Shown in pieces: positions 1 through 8,873 of a stretch of 64,000 nucleotides of DNA (position 1 is the first letter of the stretch; the number at the start of each line of letters is the position of its first letter). Below the pieces are notes generated by a model. It was not told where the DNA came from and made no database searches. It saw only the letters and a program-made list of their open reading frames with translations. This DNA comes from Natrinema sp. HArc-T2 (GTDB lineage: Archaea; Halobacteriota; Halobacteria; Halobacteriales; Natrialbaceae): assembly GCF_041821085.1 (NCBI RefSeq), contig NZ_JBGUAZ010000003.1, forward strand, positions 186,001 to 250,000. Reading direction: 5' to 3'. Made by a program: the position numbers and the translations under genes.

Positions 1-1
1 C

Positions 2-433
2 GACGAGTATCGGGACGCAAGCGCCGCACTCGGCGTCTCGAAGTGGCAGACGATCAGAAGCGTCGTCGTCCCCGCCTCGATGCCGGGGGTCATCACCGGG
101 GTCATCCTCGGTGTCGGTCGTATCGCCGGCGAAACCGCGCCCCTGTTGCTCGTCCTCAACGGGCCGAACTTCCCGACGCGGTCGCCCGGTATCCTCTCGA
201 GTTTCATGATCCGGGTCAGCCCGCAGCCGCCGTTCATCCACGTCTCGAACCCGGCATTGCTCGAGCGGGCGAGTGCACTCCCCTATCAACTGTACGCAGT
301 CATCACCGCCGGAGTCGGTGCCGAAGAGTCCTTCGGCTGGGGAACAGCACTCGTCTTGCTGTGTGTCGTCCTCGCGTTCTTCGCGATGGGTGTCGCGAGC
401 CGACGGTACTTCAGAAGTAAGCTCCACCAATGA
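2..433 (+). CDS. pstA: Phosphate ABC transporter permease PstA, C-terminal part (5' end outside window)
   Basis: This is the tail of one of the two membrane permeases of a high-affinity phosphate importer. The reading frame is open from the window edge. It shows the permease cytoplasmic loop ([18 protein letters not shown] followed by a PGVITG turn) that docks onto the ATPase, then IGETAPLL, which is typical of PstA, and a last transmembrane helix before the stop. The same loop recurs almost word for word in the complete pstA at 5563-7176, so the two are paralogues. Its stop overlaps the start of pstB by four bases (ATGA), indicating translational coupling. The N-terminus, and presumably pstS and pstC, lie upstream of the window. 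Confidence 0.93.
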   Translation, partial: DEYRDASAALGVSKWQTIRSVVVPASMPGVITGVILGVGRIAGETAPLLLVLNGPNFPTRSPGILSSFMIRVSPQPPFIHVSNPALLERASALPYQLYAVITAGVGAEESFGWGTALVLLCVVLAFFAMGVASRRYFRSKLHQ

Positions 434-1353
434 CAGAATCAAGCGTTACTACCACGACGGAACGAACAGACGCCGACGCAGTGACGTCGAGCAACAAAAC
501 GACGACCGGTGAAAGCGACGAGCACACGAAAGCGGAGTGGCGCGAGTACACGTTCGACGGCGAGCCGGTCCTGTCGGTCGAGGACTTAAACGTCTGGTAC
601 GGCGACGACCACGCGCTCAAAGACATCTCGATCGACATTCCAGAAAAGAGCGTGACGGCGCTCATCGGTCCCTCGGGGTGTGGCAAGTCCACGTTCCTCC
701 GGTGTCTCAACCGGATGAACGATCGGATCAAAGGTGCCAGCGTCGAGGGCGAAGTCACGTTCAACGGCCAGAACATCTACGCTGACGGCACCAATCTCGT
801 CGAACTGCGGAAACGCATCGGCATGGTGTTCCAGCACCCGAATCCGTTCCCGAAGTCGATCCGAGAGAACGTCGCCTACGGCCCGCGAAAACACGGCGAC
901 CTCGAGCGTGGGCTGGTTCCCCGGTTGCTCGGACGCGATGACAAAGACAGAGAAGACGAACTGGTCGAGCGATGTCTTCGGGACGCAGCCCTCTGGGACG
1001 AGGTCGAAGACCGCCTCGACGACAACGCCCTCGGTCTCTCCGGCGGGCAACAACAGCGGCTGTGTATCGCGCGTTGTCTCGCTGTCGACCCCGAAGTTAT
1101 CCTGATGGACGAGCCGGCCTCCGCGCTGGACCCGATCGCGACCGCGAAGATCGAGGACCTGATCGAAGAACTCGCCAAGGAGTACACGGTCATCGTCGTC
1201 ACCCACAACATGCAACAGGCCGCACGGATCTCCGATCAGACGGCCGTCTTCCTGACCGGCGGCGAACTCGTTGAGTTCGACGATACCGACAAGATCTTCG
1301 AAAACCCCGAGAGCCAGCGCGTCGAGGACTACGTCACCGGCAAGTTCGGGTGA
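430..1353 (+). CDS. pstB: Phosphate ABC transporter ATP-binding protein PstB
   Basis: This is the cytoplasmic ATPase that powers phosphate import by the PstSCAB complex. Walker A (GPSGCGKS) is at residues 80-87, the signature LSGGQQQR at 203-210, Walker B (VILMDE) at 223-228 and the switch histidine at 259. A low-complexity acidic N-terminal extension of about 45 residues precedes the fold, giving 307 residues against about 250 in bacteria; the paralogue at 7180-8070 has a similar tail. The gene overlaps pstA upstream and phoU downstream by ATGA junctions, so all three are probably translated as a coupled unit. Identification is firm; which Pst system is used under which phosphate level cannot be told from sequence. 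Confidence 0.96.
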   Translation: MTESSVTTTTERTDADAVTSSNKTTTGESDEHTKAEWREYTFDGEPVLSVEDLNVWYGDDHALKDISIDIPEKSVTALIGPSGCGKSTFLRCLNRMNDRIKGASVEGEVTFNGQNIYADGTNLVELRKRIGMVFQHPNPFPKSIRENVAYGPRKHGDLERGLVPRLLGRDDKDREDELVERCLRDAALWDEVEDRLDDNALGLSGGQQQRLCIARCLAVDPEVILMDEPASALDPIATAKIEDLIEELAKEYTVIVVTHNMQQAARISDQTAVFLTGGELVEFDDTDKIFENPESQRVEDYVTGKFG

Positions 1354-2072
1354 TGACGCGCGAGGACTATCAGGACCGCCTCGAGCGCCTTCGTGAGACG
1401 GTCATCGCACTGGGCGATCTCGTCCGCGACCAGCTCGCTGACGGGTTCAGCGCGCTGTTCGCCGGCGATCGTGCGCTCGCACGCGAAGTAATCGCGGACG
1501 ATCAGGCCGTCAATCGCCGCTCGCTCGAGATCGAGAGCGAATGTCTCGACCTCCTGGCGCTGTACCAGCCGGTCGCCAGTGACCTCCGGAGGGTCATCGC
1601 GACGTTCAAGATTGTCACCGATCTCGAGCGGGTGGGCGATCTCGCGACCAACATAGCGGCGTATACGCTGGCATCGACCGGATCCGCACCGACACTTCCC
1701 GACGTCGATTTCGAGCGGATCGCCGCGCTCGCACTCGAGTTGGTCGAGGACGCGGTCGAGGCGTTCGTCACCGAGGACGTGACAGCCTGTTTTGCGGTCG
1801 CCGACCGTGACGACGAACTCGACGCCCGCTGTGGGGCCGTAACCGAGCGCATCGTCCGCACGCTCATCGACCTCCGCGTCGACGGCGATGCAGTCAACAG
1901 TGCGCAGGCGTCTCTGGGCAAGTCGGACGAGTGGCCGCTCGAGGACGTTCTCACGGACGCCTCTCGGACGCTTGTAATCGTCCGCGACATAGAGCGCGTG
2001 GGTGACCACGCGGTAAACGTGGCTGCGCGGACGCTTTATGCACTCGAGAACAGCGAGGAGTTGCTCGCCTGA
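1350..2072 (+). CDS. phoU: Phosphate uptake regulator PhoU
   Basis: PhoU-family proteins restrain the Pst transporter and phosphate signalling. The 240-residue protein has two tandem three-helix PhoU domains, each with the metal-cluster type E/DxxxD pattern: [14 protein letters not shown] in the first half and [19 protein letters not shown] in the second. It overlaps the pstB stop by ATGA and closes the first pst operon. A second PhoU at 8874-9545 shares both motifs and follows the second pst operon. Archaea lack the bacterial PhoR/PhoB pair, so how this PhoU signals is unknown; a direct effect on the transporter is the simplest inference. Confidence 0.95.
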   Translation: MMTREDYQDRLERLRETVIALGDLVRDQLADGFSALFAGDRALAREVIADDQAVNRRSLEIESECLDLLALYQPVASDLRRVIATFKIVTDLERVGDLATNIAAYTLASTGSAPTLPDVDFERIAALALELVEDAVEAFVTEDVTACFAVADRDDELDARCGAVTERIVRTLIDLRVDGDAVNSAQASLGKSDEWPLEDVLTDASRTLVIVRDIERVGDHAVNVAARTLYALENSEELLA

Positions 2073-2142
2073 GTGATCTGGGCTACGACGCGGCAAACGG
2101 ATCTATATCCGAACTGGATACTATTGATAGATATACAGTCCT

Positions 2143-2164
2143 CATAGCATCGTATTTTTATAGG
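2143..2164 (+). promoter_or_regulatory. pstS promoter with element shared by the second pstS
   Basis: CATAGCATCGTATTT runs into a TATA-like stretch (TTTTTATAG) about 25 bp before the ATG pair at 2181/2184, fitting a leaderless transcript. The same 15 bases occur at the same distance upstream of the second pstS (3528-3542). The repeated segment covers the BRE/TATA position, so a regulator bound there would compete with TFB/TBP. Phosphate control is an inference from the genes served. Confidence 0.6.
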
Positions 2165-2180
2165 CTTCCGCGTCGTTCAC

Positions 2181-3209
2181 ATGATGAGACGCGAACAGTT
2201 CGGGCGGTCTTTCGAGGAGGTGTCGCGGCGGAACTTCTTAACAGCGACCGGCGGGGTAACGGCGGCTGCGTTCGCCGGCTGTCTCGGAAGCGAGACTAGC
2301 AGTGATGACGAACCCGCTGGCAACGGCCAGGATGAAACCGAGGGCAGCGACAGCCTCTCCGGCGAGGTCACGATTACGGGCTCGAGTACGGTGTATCCGA
2401 TCTCCGAGGAGATGAAAAACCGATTTATGGAGAAGCACCCGGACGTCACCGTCACGGTCGATTCGACTGGCAGCGGCGGCGGGTTCGAGAACCACTTCTG
2501 TCCCGGCGATTCGGACATCAACGCAGCGTCGCGCCCGGTCAAGGATACGGAGAAAACCCACTGTGGGAAAAACGACGTGACGCCGGTCGAACTGCAGATC
2601 GCGGGTGATGCACTCACGATGGCCGTCAGCACAGAGAACACGTGGGCCAACTGCCTCTCTTTTGACCAACTCGCCCAAATCTGGCACGAGGGCGGCGCAG
2701 AAACGTGGGCCGACCTGAACGCCGACTGGCCGGACGAGCCGTTCGAACGTTACGGCCCCGACACGACATCGGGAACCTACGACTGGTTCTCTCAGCACGT
2801 CGTCAGCCGTGCCGGCACCCACCGATCCGACTACGTCAGCACCGAGGACGACGAGACCATCGTCCAGGGACTCGAGAGTAGTCCGTACGCGATCGGCTAC
2901 TTCGGGTATTCCTACTACGCACAGAACAAAGACCGTATCAAAGCGCTCGCGGTCAAAGCGAACAAGGGTGACGCGTGTGGGGACCCGAGCCTGCAGGCAG
3001 CCAAAACGGGCTCCTATCCGATGGCTCGACCACTGTTTATTTACCCGTCCGAGGAAGCACTGCAGCGCGAGGCAGTCGCCGAATTCGTGCGCTTTTACCT
3101 CGAGAACTCGACGGCAGACTGGATCGCAGAGGAGGTCAATTATGTCCCCTCGAGCAACGAACAGGCCGCGACGAATCTCCAGACGCTCGAGGAGATCGCC
3201 GGGGAGTAA
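2181..3209 (+). CDS. pstS: Phosphate-binding lipoprotein PstS
   Basis: This is the extracellular phosphate-binding component of a Pst importer. The N-terminus carries a twin-arginine signal (SRRNFL, residues 15-20) and a lipobox ending at Cys34 (AFAGC), so the protein is probably exported folded and anchored by a lipid. The mature protein has the PstS hallmarks: ITGSSTVYPI near the start, a STGSGGGFENHFCPGDSDI loop and a TSGTYDWF segment that line the phosphate site. It stands alone between two pst operons with its own promoter. ATG at 2181 is immediately followed by ATG at 2184; promoter spacing slightly favours the second. It is closely similar to the 321-residue paralogue downstream, which points to a local duplication. 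Confidence 0.94.
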   Translation: MMRREQFGRSFEEVSRRNFLTATGGVTAAAFAGCLGSETSSDDEPAGNGQDETEGSDSLSGEVTITGSSTVYPISEEMKNRFMEKHPDVTVTVDSTGSGGGFENHFCPGDSDINAASRPVKDTEKTHCGKNDVTPVELQIAGDALTMAVSTENTWANCLSFDQLAQIWHEGGAETWADLNADWPDEPFERYGPDTTSGTYDWFSQHVVSRAGTHRSDYVSTEDDETIVQGLESSPYAIGYFGYSYYAQNKDRIKALAVKANKGDACGDPSLQAAKTGSYPMARPLFIYPSEEALQREAVAEFVRFYLENSTADWIAEEVNYVPSSNEQAATNLQTLEEIAGE

Positions 3210-3345
3210 CGGGATTGCGGTCGGTTTCGATCCGAACAGGGACCGAATCGACCGGTGTTTTTATTGCGGAGCTCGAGTCTACAGTGCCGCCATACCGGAA
3301 CGGTTTTTTGAGAGTGGCGACGATATCTCGTCTGGCAGGATCCCC

Positions 3346-3550
3346 ACTATAGTTTTTCGAAATCTATAGTCTCACTCGTCTATAGTCGGCTATGTAATAT
3401 GTGATGAACGTGCTCATAGCACCCAGCGCCGCCAGTCACGCGTTAAACCGTTCAATGTCGCGGAATTGGTCTTCGCCGAGTGAGCTATTCGGAGCTATGG
3501 CTATCTATATAGCAATACATAGCTAACATAGCATCGTATTTCTATATACA
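3346..3550 (+). promoter_or_regulatory. CTATAG-repeat cluster and promoter upstream of second pstS
   Basis: The 357-bp gap between the two pstS genes is AT-richer than its surroundings. It holds three CTATAGT boxes starting at 3347, 3364 and 3380 (spacing 17 and 16 bp), then several looser CTAT/CATAGC copies between 3483 and 3534. CATAGCATCGTATTT at 3528-3542 repeats the element found before the first pstS and leads into a TATA element 25-30 bp before the ATG at 3567. No coding potential is seen. The array looks like an operator region for a phosphate-responsive repressor or activator, but the factor is unknown. Confidence 0.55.
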
Positions 3551-3566
3551 GTCGAACGTTCACCTG

Positions 3567-4532
3567 ATGACCGATACCCAGATGGATCGTTCGGGCCGCT
3601 CGTTTTCTCGACGAAAGTTCCTGGCCGCGACGGGCGCAGTGGGTGCCGCTGCGATCGCCGGCTGTACCGAAAACACGGATAATGGTGGGAACGAGCGTGT
3701 CGTCGTCACGGGAAGTAGTACAGTATTCCCGGTTTCCGACAGGCTCGCCGAAGAGTTCATGGATCAAACCGACGGCATAAGCGTCACCACCGACTCGACT
3801 GGGACCGGTGGCGGCTTCAACAACAATTTCTGTCCAGGCGACTCCGATATCAACGGTGCTTCGCGACCGATCAAGGACGCCGAGGTCCAAGAATGCAGCG
3901 ACAGCGGCGTCGACCCCATCGAGTTCCAGATCGGCAAAGACGCGGTCACGATGGCCGTCCACAACGATTCGCCGATCGACTGTGTGACCTACGACGAACT
4001 CGCCCAGCTCTGGAGCGAGGGCGGCGCAGAAACGTGGTCCGACGTCAACTCCGACTGGCCCGATGAGGAAATCGTACGTTTCGGCCCGCCATCGACGTCT
4101 GGAACCTTCGACTGGTTCAATACCAACGTCATCGGCGATGCCGGGGGCCACGTCACGCAGTACGAGAAGACCGAAAACGACAACGAGCTCGTCCAGGGCA
4201 TCTCGTCGACTCAAAACGCGATCGGCTACTTCGGCTACGCGTACTATCGGGAGAATCAGGACGCACTCAAAGCACTCGAGATCCGCGAGACCGAGGACGA
4301 CGAGTGCACCGCACCGAGCATCAACGCGGCCCAGTCGGGCGCATATCCGATGGCGCGACCGCTGTACATCTACGTTAACAAGGAAGCGCTCCAGCAGGAT
4401 GCTGTCTACGACTTCGTCGAGTTCTACATCAAGCAGTCTTCGACCGACGTCATCTCCGATGTCGGCTACGTCCCCGTCAGCGAAGAGCAGGCCCAGTCGA
4501 ATCTCGACAAACTCGAGAACGAAGCGAACTGA
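3567..4532 (+). CDS. pstS: Phosphate-binding lipoprotein PstS (second copy)
   Basis: This substrate-binding protein heads the complete pstSCAB operon. It has a twin-arginine motif (SRRKFL, residues 14-19) and a lipobox with Cys33 (AIAGC). The phosphate-site segments match those of the first copy: VTGSSTVFPVSD, then a STGTGGGFNNNFCPGDSDI loop and TSGTFDWF. It is 21 residues shorter than the first copy, mostly in the linker after the lipid-anchored cysteine. The start is fixed by the leaderless-type promoter 25-30 bp upstream. A 48-bp gap separates it from pstC. Having two binding proteins may allow different affinities or growth conditions; this is inference. Confidence 0.95.
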   Translation: MTDTQMDRSGRSFSRRKFLAATGAVGAAAIAGCTENTDNGGNERVVVTGSSTVFPVSDRLAEEFMDQTDGISVTTDSTGTGGGFNNNFCPGDSDINGASRPIKDAEVQECSDSGVDPIEFQIGKDAVTMAVHNDSPIDCVTYDELAQLWSEGGAETWSDVNSDWPDEEIVRFGPPSTSGTFDWFNTNVIGDAGGHVTQYEKTENDNELVQGISSTQNAIGYFGYAYYRENQDALKALEIRETEDDECTAPSINAAQSGAYPMARPLYIYVNKEALQQDAVYDFVEFYIKQSSTDVISDVGYVPVSEEQAQSNLDKLENEAN

Positions 4533-4580
4533 CGCAGCGAATCGAACGATTCACGATGGTAAGTCAACTACGCCCCAGAA

Positions 4581-5528
4581 ATGAGTGAACGATCGATAGA
4601 TGTCGACTTGACACGCGCATCGTCAGGTCGAGTCGTCAAAGAGCGCATCTACAAGTGGCTGCTGTTCGCTTGTGCCGCGCTGACCGTGTTCGTTACAGCG
4701 GCGATCATCTACACGCTGGCTACCGACGCGATTTCGTTCTTCATGACGGAAGACGCCACGGTAGCTGGGTTCTTTACCGGAACGGAGTGGATCGCCCGCT
4801 CCGACGGCGGGACCTTCGGCGTCTGGCCGCTCGTGACTGCGACGCTGATCATCACGGTCGTTTCGGCGCTGGTCGCGGTGCCGACCGGCGTCGCAGCTGC
4901 CGTCTACCTCAGTGAGTACGCCAGCGACCGGATGCGGTCGATCCTGAAACCGTCGCTCGAGATCCTCGCCGGGATTCCGACGGTCGTTTACGGCTATCTG
5001 GCGCTCGTCTACCTGACGCCTGCACTCCAGTGGATCGGCATCCCCGTCAGCACGTTCAATCTGCTGTCCGCGTCGGTCATGGTCGGGATCATGATCATCC
5101 CGATGGTCTCGTCGCTGTCGGAAGACGCGATGAGCTCTGTGCCGGACTCGCTCCGGCAGGCGGGCTACGGGATGGGGGCGACGAAATACGAAGTGTCGAC
5201 CGGAGTCGTGATTCCGGCGGCTATTTCGGGGATCTTCTCGTCGTTTATCCTCGCACTCTCGCGGGCGATCGGTGAGACGATGATAGTCGTCATGGCCGCC
5301 GGCTTGCGACCGCGGATGTTCAACTTCGCGAACCCACTCGACAACCTGCTCAGTTCGGGACAGCCGATGACCGCGGGTATGGTTAGCGCCGTCACCAGTG
5401 ACGCGACCGGCGGCTCGGCAACGTATTTGAGTATGTTCGCACTCGGACTGACGCTGTTCGTCATCACGTTCGTGATGAACCTCGCGAGCGATTACGTCGC
5501 ATCACGCTATCAGGAGGAGTACCAATGA
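4581..5528 (+). CDS. pstC: Phosphate ABC transporter permease PstC
   Basis: This is the first of two membrane permeases of the Pst complex. The 315 residues contain about six hydrophobic spans, starting with LLFACAALTVFVTAAIIYTL, and the ABC permease loop (PDSLRQAGYGMGATKYEV) followed by IGETMIVVMAAGL. The large segment between the first two helices and the order pstS-pstC-pstA-pstB both support PstC rather than PstA. The TGA stop overlaps an ATG that opens a 12-codon frame; the real downstream start is the pstA ATG at 5563. Confidence 0.95.
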   Translation: MSERSIDVDLTRASSGRVVKERIYKWLLFACAALTVFVTAAIIYTLATDAISFFMTEDATVAGFFTGTEWIARSDGGTFGVWPLVTATLIITVVSALVAVPTGVAAAVYLSEYASDRMRSILKPSLEILAGIPTVVYGYLALVYLTPALQWIGIPVSTFNLLSASVMVGIMIIPMVSSLSEDAMSSVPDSLRQAGYGMGATKYEVSTGVVIPAAISGIFSSFILALSRAIGETMIVVMAAGLRPRMFNFANPLDNLLSSGQPMTAGMVSAVTSDATGGSATYLSMFALGLTLFVITFVMNLASDYVASRYQEEYQ

Positions 5529-5562
5529 GTGACACCGACGAAACGATGGAGGTGGATAGATA

Positions 5563-7176
5563 ATGGCGACCGACCAGCAGACCGGAACATGGTACGGAAC
5601 GGGCGAGGCAGTCAGTCGCGTCCGTGGCCAGGCGTTCAAGACGCTCTGTCTCAGTGCGACCCTTCTGGCCCTGCTGTCCGTGTTCGTGCTCCTCCTGTAC
5701 GTCGCGAACGACGCTTTCCAGCCCCTTTCGGCGGACATGGGGTGGCTCCTCGTAACCATTGGAACGGTCGTTGTCCCCTCCCTCGCGGCGGTCGGTTACT
5801 ACTATACGCGCGATACGAGAGCGGGCGAGACGGCGACCATCGCGCTCGGTTTACCGGTCGTCTCGCTGCTGCTCACCGGCGGGGTGTTCATCACGTTCGA
5901 ACACGTCGTCAGCGTCTATCAGTGGCTCTCGATCCTCGTCTCGCTCGTCGTCGCCGGCGGGATCGTGTACGCCCACAGCCGCGTTCGGACGGAGGCCGAC
6001 CTCGAGCGACTCGTTGTCGTCGTGGCTGTGCCAGCGCTCGCGCTCTGGTTCATTCCGGGGCTCATCCTCTCGCTGCCGATGTTGCCGACGCAGTCGCTTG
6101 CGCTGCTGGGATCGTTCGTCGTGCCGGTCGCAGTCGTTGTCGGCCTGTTCGTCCGCAGACAACGCGAAAACGACCGTGACGGTGCGATCGCTGCAGTACT
6201 GACGCTCGTCGGGGCGGCAGCAGGATTCGGCGTTGCACCCGTCGTTGGCATCACCCCGTTCGTCTGGATGCTGCTCGTTACGGTCACCGCCGTCCCCGTC
6301 GCTCTCTACGTCGAGAGCATCGTCCGTCGGGGTGCCGGCGTATCGGGGCTCGCGTTCCCGCTGATCGTCGTCGGTGGGATCGTCGCAAGCGTCGTCCTTA
6401 CGGACGCCCTCGGGGTCGCCGGCCCGACGCCGTGGCTCGACTGGGGTTTCCTGACGAACGTCCCCTCGCGGACGCCCGAAGACGCTGGCTTCTATCCGCC
6501 GCTGGTCGGCTCGGTGATGATGTTGCTCATCATCGTCGTCTCCGCGTTCCCGGTCGGCGTCGGCGCCGCACTCTATCTCGAGGAGTATGCTCCGCAACGA
6601 GGTCGCTGGGGCCGGTTCGTCGACCTGATCGAGGTCAACATCGGGAACCTTGCCGGCGTGCCATCGGTCGTCTACGGGGTTCTCGGGCTCGCACTGTTCA
6701 TCCGAGCGGGCGGACTCGGTTCGGGAACCGCCCTCGTCGGCGGGTTCACCGTCGGACTGTTGATCCTTCCGATCGTCATCATCTCTTCACAAGAGGCGAT
6801 CAGTGCCGTTCCTGACTCGATGCGCCAAGCATCTTACGGCATGGGCGCGACCAAGTGGCAGACGACTCGTAATGTCGTCCTTCCGGAAGCACTACCGGGC
6901 ATCATGACCGGCAACATCCTCGCGATGGGACGAGCGATCGGCGAGACGGCACCGCTGCTCATCATCGGCGCACCGGCGGTCGTCCGAATCGCACCGAATT
7001 CGTTCACGAACAAGTTCAGCGCAATGCCGCGCCAGATCTACACCTGGTCGGGCGAGATCGACGCCGCGTTCCGACACGGCGTGCTGGCAGCTGGCGTTGT
7101 CACGCTACTGGTCGTTCTCCTGCTCATGAACGGCGCTGCCATCCTGATTCGTAACAAGTATCAACGCCGAGAGTAA
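5563..7176 (+). CDS. pstA: Phosphate ABC transporter permease PstA (long form)
   Basis: This is the second permease of the Pst complex, predicted integral in the cytoplasmic membrane. At 537 residues it is nearly twice the length of bacterial PstA (about 300). The last 290 residues hold the permease fold, with the EAA-type loop PDSMRQASYGMGATKWQT near residue 420 and IGETAPLLIIGAPA after it. The first 250 residues add several further hydrophobic helices. A GGAGGTGG ribosome-binding site sits 8 bp before the ATG, which decides the start. The 12-codon frame at 5525-5563 is in another frame and is probably only a leader. The gene is followed by pstB after three bases. Confidence 0.95.
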   Translation: MATDQQTGTWYGTGEAVSRVRGQAFKTLCLSATLLALLSVFVLLLYVANDAFQPLSADMGWLLVTIGTVVVPSLAAVGYYYTRDTRAGETATIALGLPVVSLLLTGGVFITFEHVVSVYQWLSILVSLVVAGGIVYAHSRVRTEADLERLVVVVAVPALALWFIPGLILSLPMLPTQSLALLGSFVVPVAVVVGLFVRRQRENDRDGAIAAVLTLVGAAAGFGVAPVVGITPFVWMLLVTVTAVPVALYVESIVRRGAGVSGLAFPLIVVGGIVASVVLTDALGVAGPTPWLDWGFLTNVPSRTPEDAGFYPPLVGSVMMLLIIVVSAFPVGVGAALYLEEYAPQRGRWGRFVDLIEVNIGNLAGVPSVVYGVLGLALFIRAGGLGSGTALVGGFTVGLLILPIVIISSQEAISAVPDSMRQASYGMGATKWQTTRNVVLPEALPGIMTGNILAMGRAIGETAPLLIIGAPAVVRIAPNSFTNKFSAMPRQIYTWSGEIDAAFRHGVLAAGVVTLLVVLLLMNGAAILIRNKYQRRE

Positions 7177-7179
7177 CCT

Positions 7180-8070
7180 ATGACACAAGATTCAATGACT
7201 GACCCGGACAGCCGTACTGGTAGCCAATCGACCGACTTCGAGGGATCGAATCAAACGAGCGATCCGCTCGTCGACTCGTCGATCGACACCGGCCAGTCGG
7301 GCGGCTCCGGGGGAGAAACGAGGACAGTAATCGAATCCCGGGACCTCGACGTGTTCTACGACGAGACGCAGGCGCTGCAGAGCGTCGACATCGAGATCCC
7401 GGCCGAAAAGGTCACCGCGATCATCGGTCCGTCCGGTTGTGGGAAATCGACGTTCCTCCGGTGTATCAACCGGATGAACGACCTCGTCGACGCTGCACGA
7501 ATCGAGGGCGAGTTGAACTTCGAAGGGAAAAACGTCTACGACGATAACGTCGATCCAGTCGTCCTTCGGCGCAAGATCGGGATGGTCTTCCAGTCGCCGA
7601 ATCCATTCCCCAAGAGCATCTACGACAACGTCGCCTACGGCCTGAACGTCCAGGGAATCGAAGGCGATTACGACGCGATCGTCGAGAAGGCACTCCGCCG
7701 CGCTGCGCTCTGGGACGAAGTCAAAGACCAACTCGACTCGAGCGGACTGGACCTCTCGGGCGGGCAACAACAGCGCCTCTGTATCGCCCGTGCGATCGCA
7801 CCCGACCCGGACGTGCTCCTGATGGACGAGCCGGCGTCGGCGCTGGACCCGGTCGCGACCTCGAAGATCGAGGACCTGATCGAAGAGCTGTCCGAGGAAT
7901 ATACGGTCGTCATCGTCACGCACAACATGCAACAGGCTGCCCGAATCTCGGATAAGACGGCGGTCTTCCTGACCGGTGGCGAACTCGCCGAGTTCGACGA
8001 CACCGACAAGATCTTCGAGAACCCCGAGAGTCAACGCGTCGAGGACTACATCACCGGTAAGTTCGGGTAA
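7180..8070 (+). CDS. pstB: Phosphate ABC transporter ATP-binding protein PstB (second copy)
   Basis: ATPase of the second phosphate importer. Walker A (GPSGCGKS) is at residues 83-90, followed by the [13 protein letters not shown] signature and [13 protein letters not shown] Walker B region. As in the first copy, a Ser/Thr/Asp-rich N-terminal tail of roughly 50 residues is present and unlike bacterial PstB. The last 25 residues ([14 protein letters not shown] onward) are virtually identical in the two PstB proteins, which indicates recent duplication or conversion. It is the last gene of the operon; T-rich sequence near 8147-8152 may end the transcript. Confidence 0.96.
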   Translation: MTQDSMTDPDSRTGSQSTDFEGSNQTSDPLVDSSIDTGQSGGSGGETRTVIESRDLDVFYDETQALQSVDIEIPAEKVTAIIGPSGCGKSTFLRCINRMNDLVDAARIEGELNFEGKNVYDDNVDPVVLRRKIGMVFQSPNPFPKSIYDNVAYGLNVQGIEGDYDAIVEKALRRAALWDEVKDQLDSSGLDLSGGQQQRLCIARAIAPDPDVLLMDEPASALDPVATSKIEDLIEELSEEYTVVIVTHNMQQAARISDKTAVFLTGGELAEFDDTDKIFENPESQRVEDYITGKFG

Positions 8071-8245
8071 TCAAACCGTCGCGCTATTGCCGTGCGGTTC
8101 GCGGTTTCAGTCGAGCCGTCGGTTGCGATCGGCTGCGTTTTTCTCAGAGTCGAACGTCATCTATGCGGAGACAGTCGAGCGACCGATTATGTGTTGAATT
8201 CTAACTGTGCGCTTTATTAGCTGATATCGCATCCGTCAGAAACGG

Positions 8246-8736
8246 ATGGTCGCCACTGGGGTTCACATCCTGGTCGGGCTGGCACTGGTCATGCTGATGG
8301 GTCGGTCCAGACGGCCCGAGCCGTACCTCGTTGCGGCGCTCGCCGCTACCGTTCCCGACAGCCATACGTTCGTCTTTCGGCCGCTGGTCGAACTTGGATA
8401 CGTCGCCGGTACCCTGTGGAGTCATCGGGGACTCACACACTCGCTTCTCGGCGGTATCATCGTGGTCGCCCTCTTCTCGTATTTCGGCCCCGGCAGGCTG
8501 CTGCGATCGGGTTCGGGTCACAGATCGTCCTTGATTCCCTGTCGGGTGGTGTCCGGCTGTTCGCGCCCGTCGACCAGACGCTGTACGGACTGTCGGTCGA
8601 TTGGTTGCTGCTCAACTCGCTCACATCAGCCGTTGCAGTCCCCATGATTCTCGGCGGGTTGCTCGCACTGAAACACGATGTCGAGTACCGGCCACCCTCG
8701 TTTAGGTCGAAACCGGTTCTCGAGTGGTTCCGGTAG
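8246..8736 (+). pseudogene. YdjM-like membrane-bound metal-dependent hydrolase, frameshifted
   Basis: Two overlapping frames together encode one protein of the YdjM/DUF457 family. The first frame from ATG 8246 gives the N-terminal helix and the family histidine motif (HRGLTHSLLG). The second frame gives the C-terminal half, including IVLDSLSGGVRLFAPV and a last transmembrane helix ending at 8736. The join lies at the CCCC run at 8488-8491: adding one C restores a single frame reading FGPRQAAAIGFGSQIVLD. A TATA-like element (CTTTATTA, about 8213-8220) precedes the ATG at leaderless spacing. Either the gene is a recent pseudogene or the base is missing from the assembly. Confidence 0.75.
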
Positions 8737-8842
8737 TACGTCCTCCACAATCGCTCGAGGTCCCGGAATGGGCTTAGGGGTCGACGAGCGAGAGGGGAGG
8801 TCTCACGTCGGAGTCGTCGCTAGAATTGGTACTGCACGCAGC

Positions 8843-8850
8843 CTTTATCA
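8843..8850 (+). promoter_or_regulatory. phoU: TATA element of second phoU
   Basis: CTTTATCA is centred about 28 bp before the ATG at 8874. The spacing fits a leaderless transcript and supports that start over the upstream in-frame GTG at 8826. Confidence 0.5.
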
Positions 8851-8873
8851 GGAACGGACACCGTGAAAACGGT

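Noticed and set aside
5525-5563. 12-codon frame between pstC and pstA
   Set aside because: It is out of frame with pstA and contains the pstA ribosome-binding site; more likely a leader than a gene.
8090-8160. Intrinsic terminator after pstB
   Set aside because: Only a T-run after a weak inverted repeat; mentioned in the pstB entry but not strong enough for its own feature.
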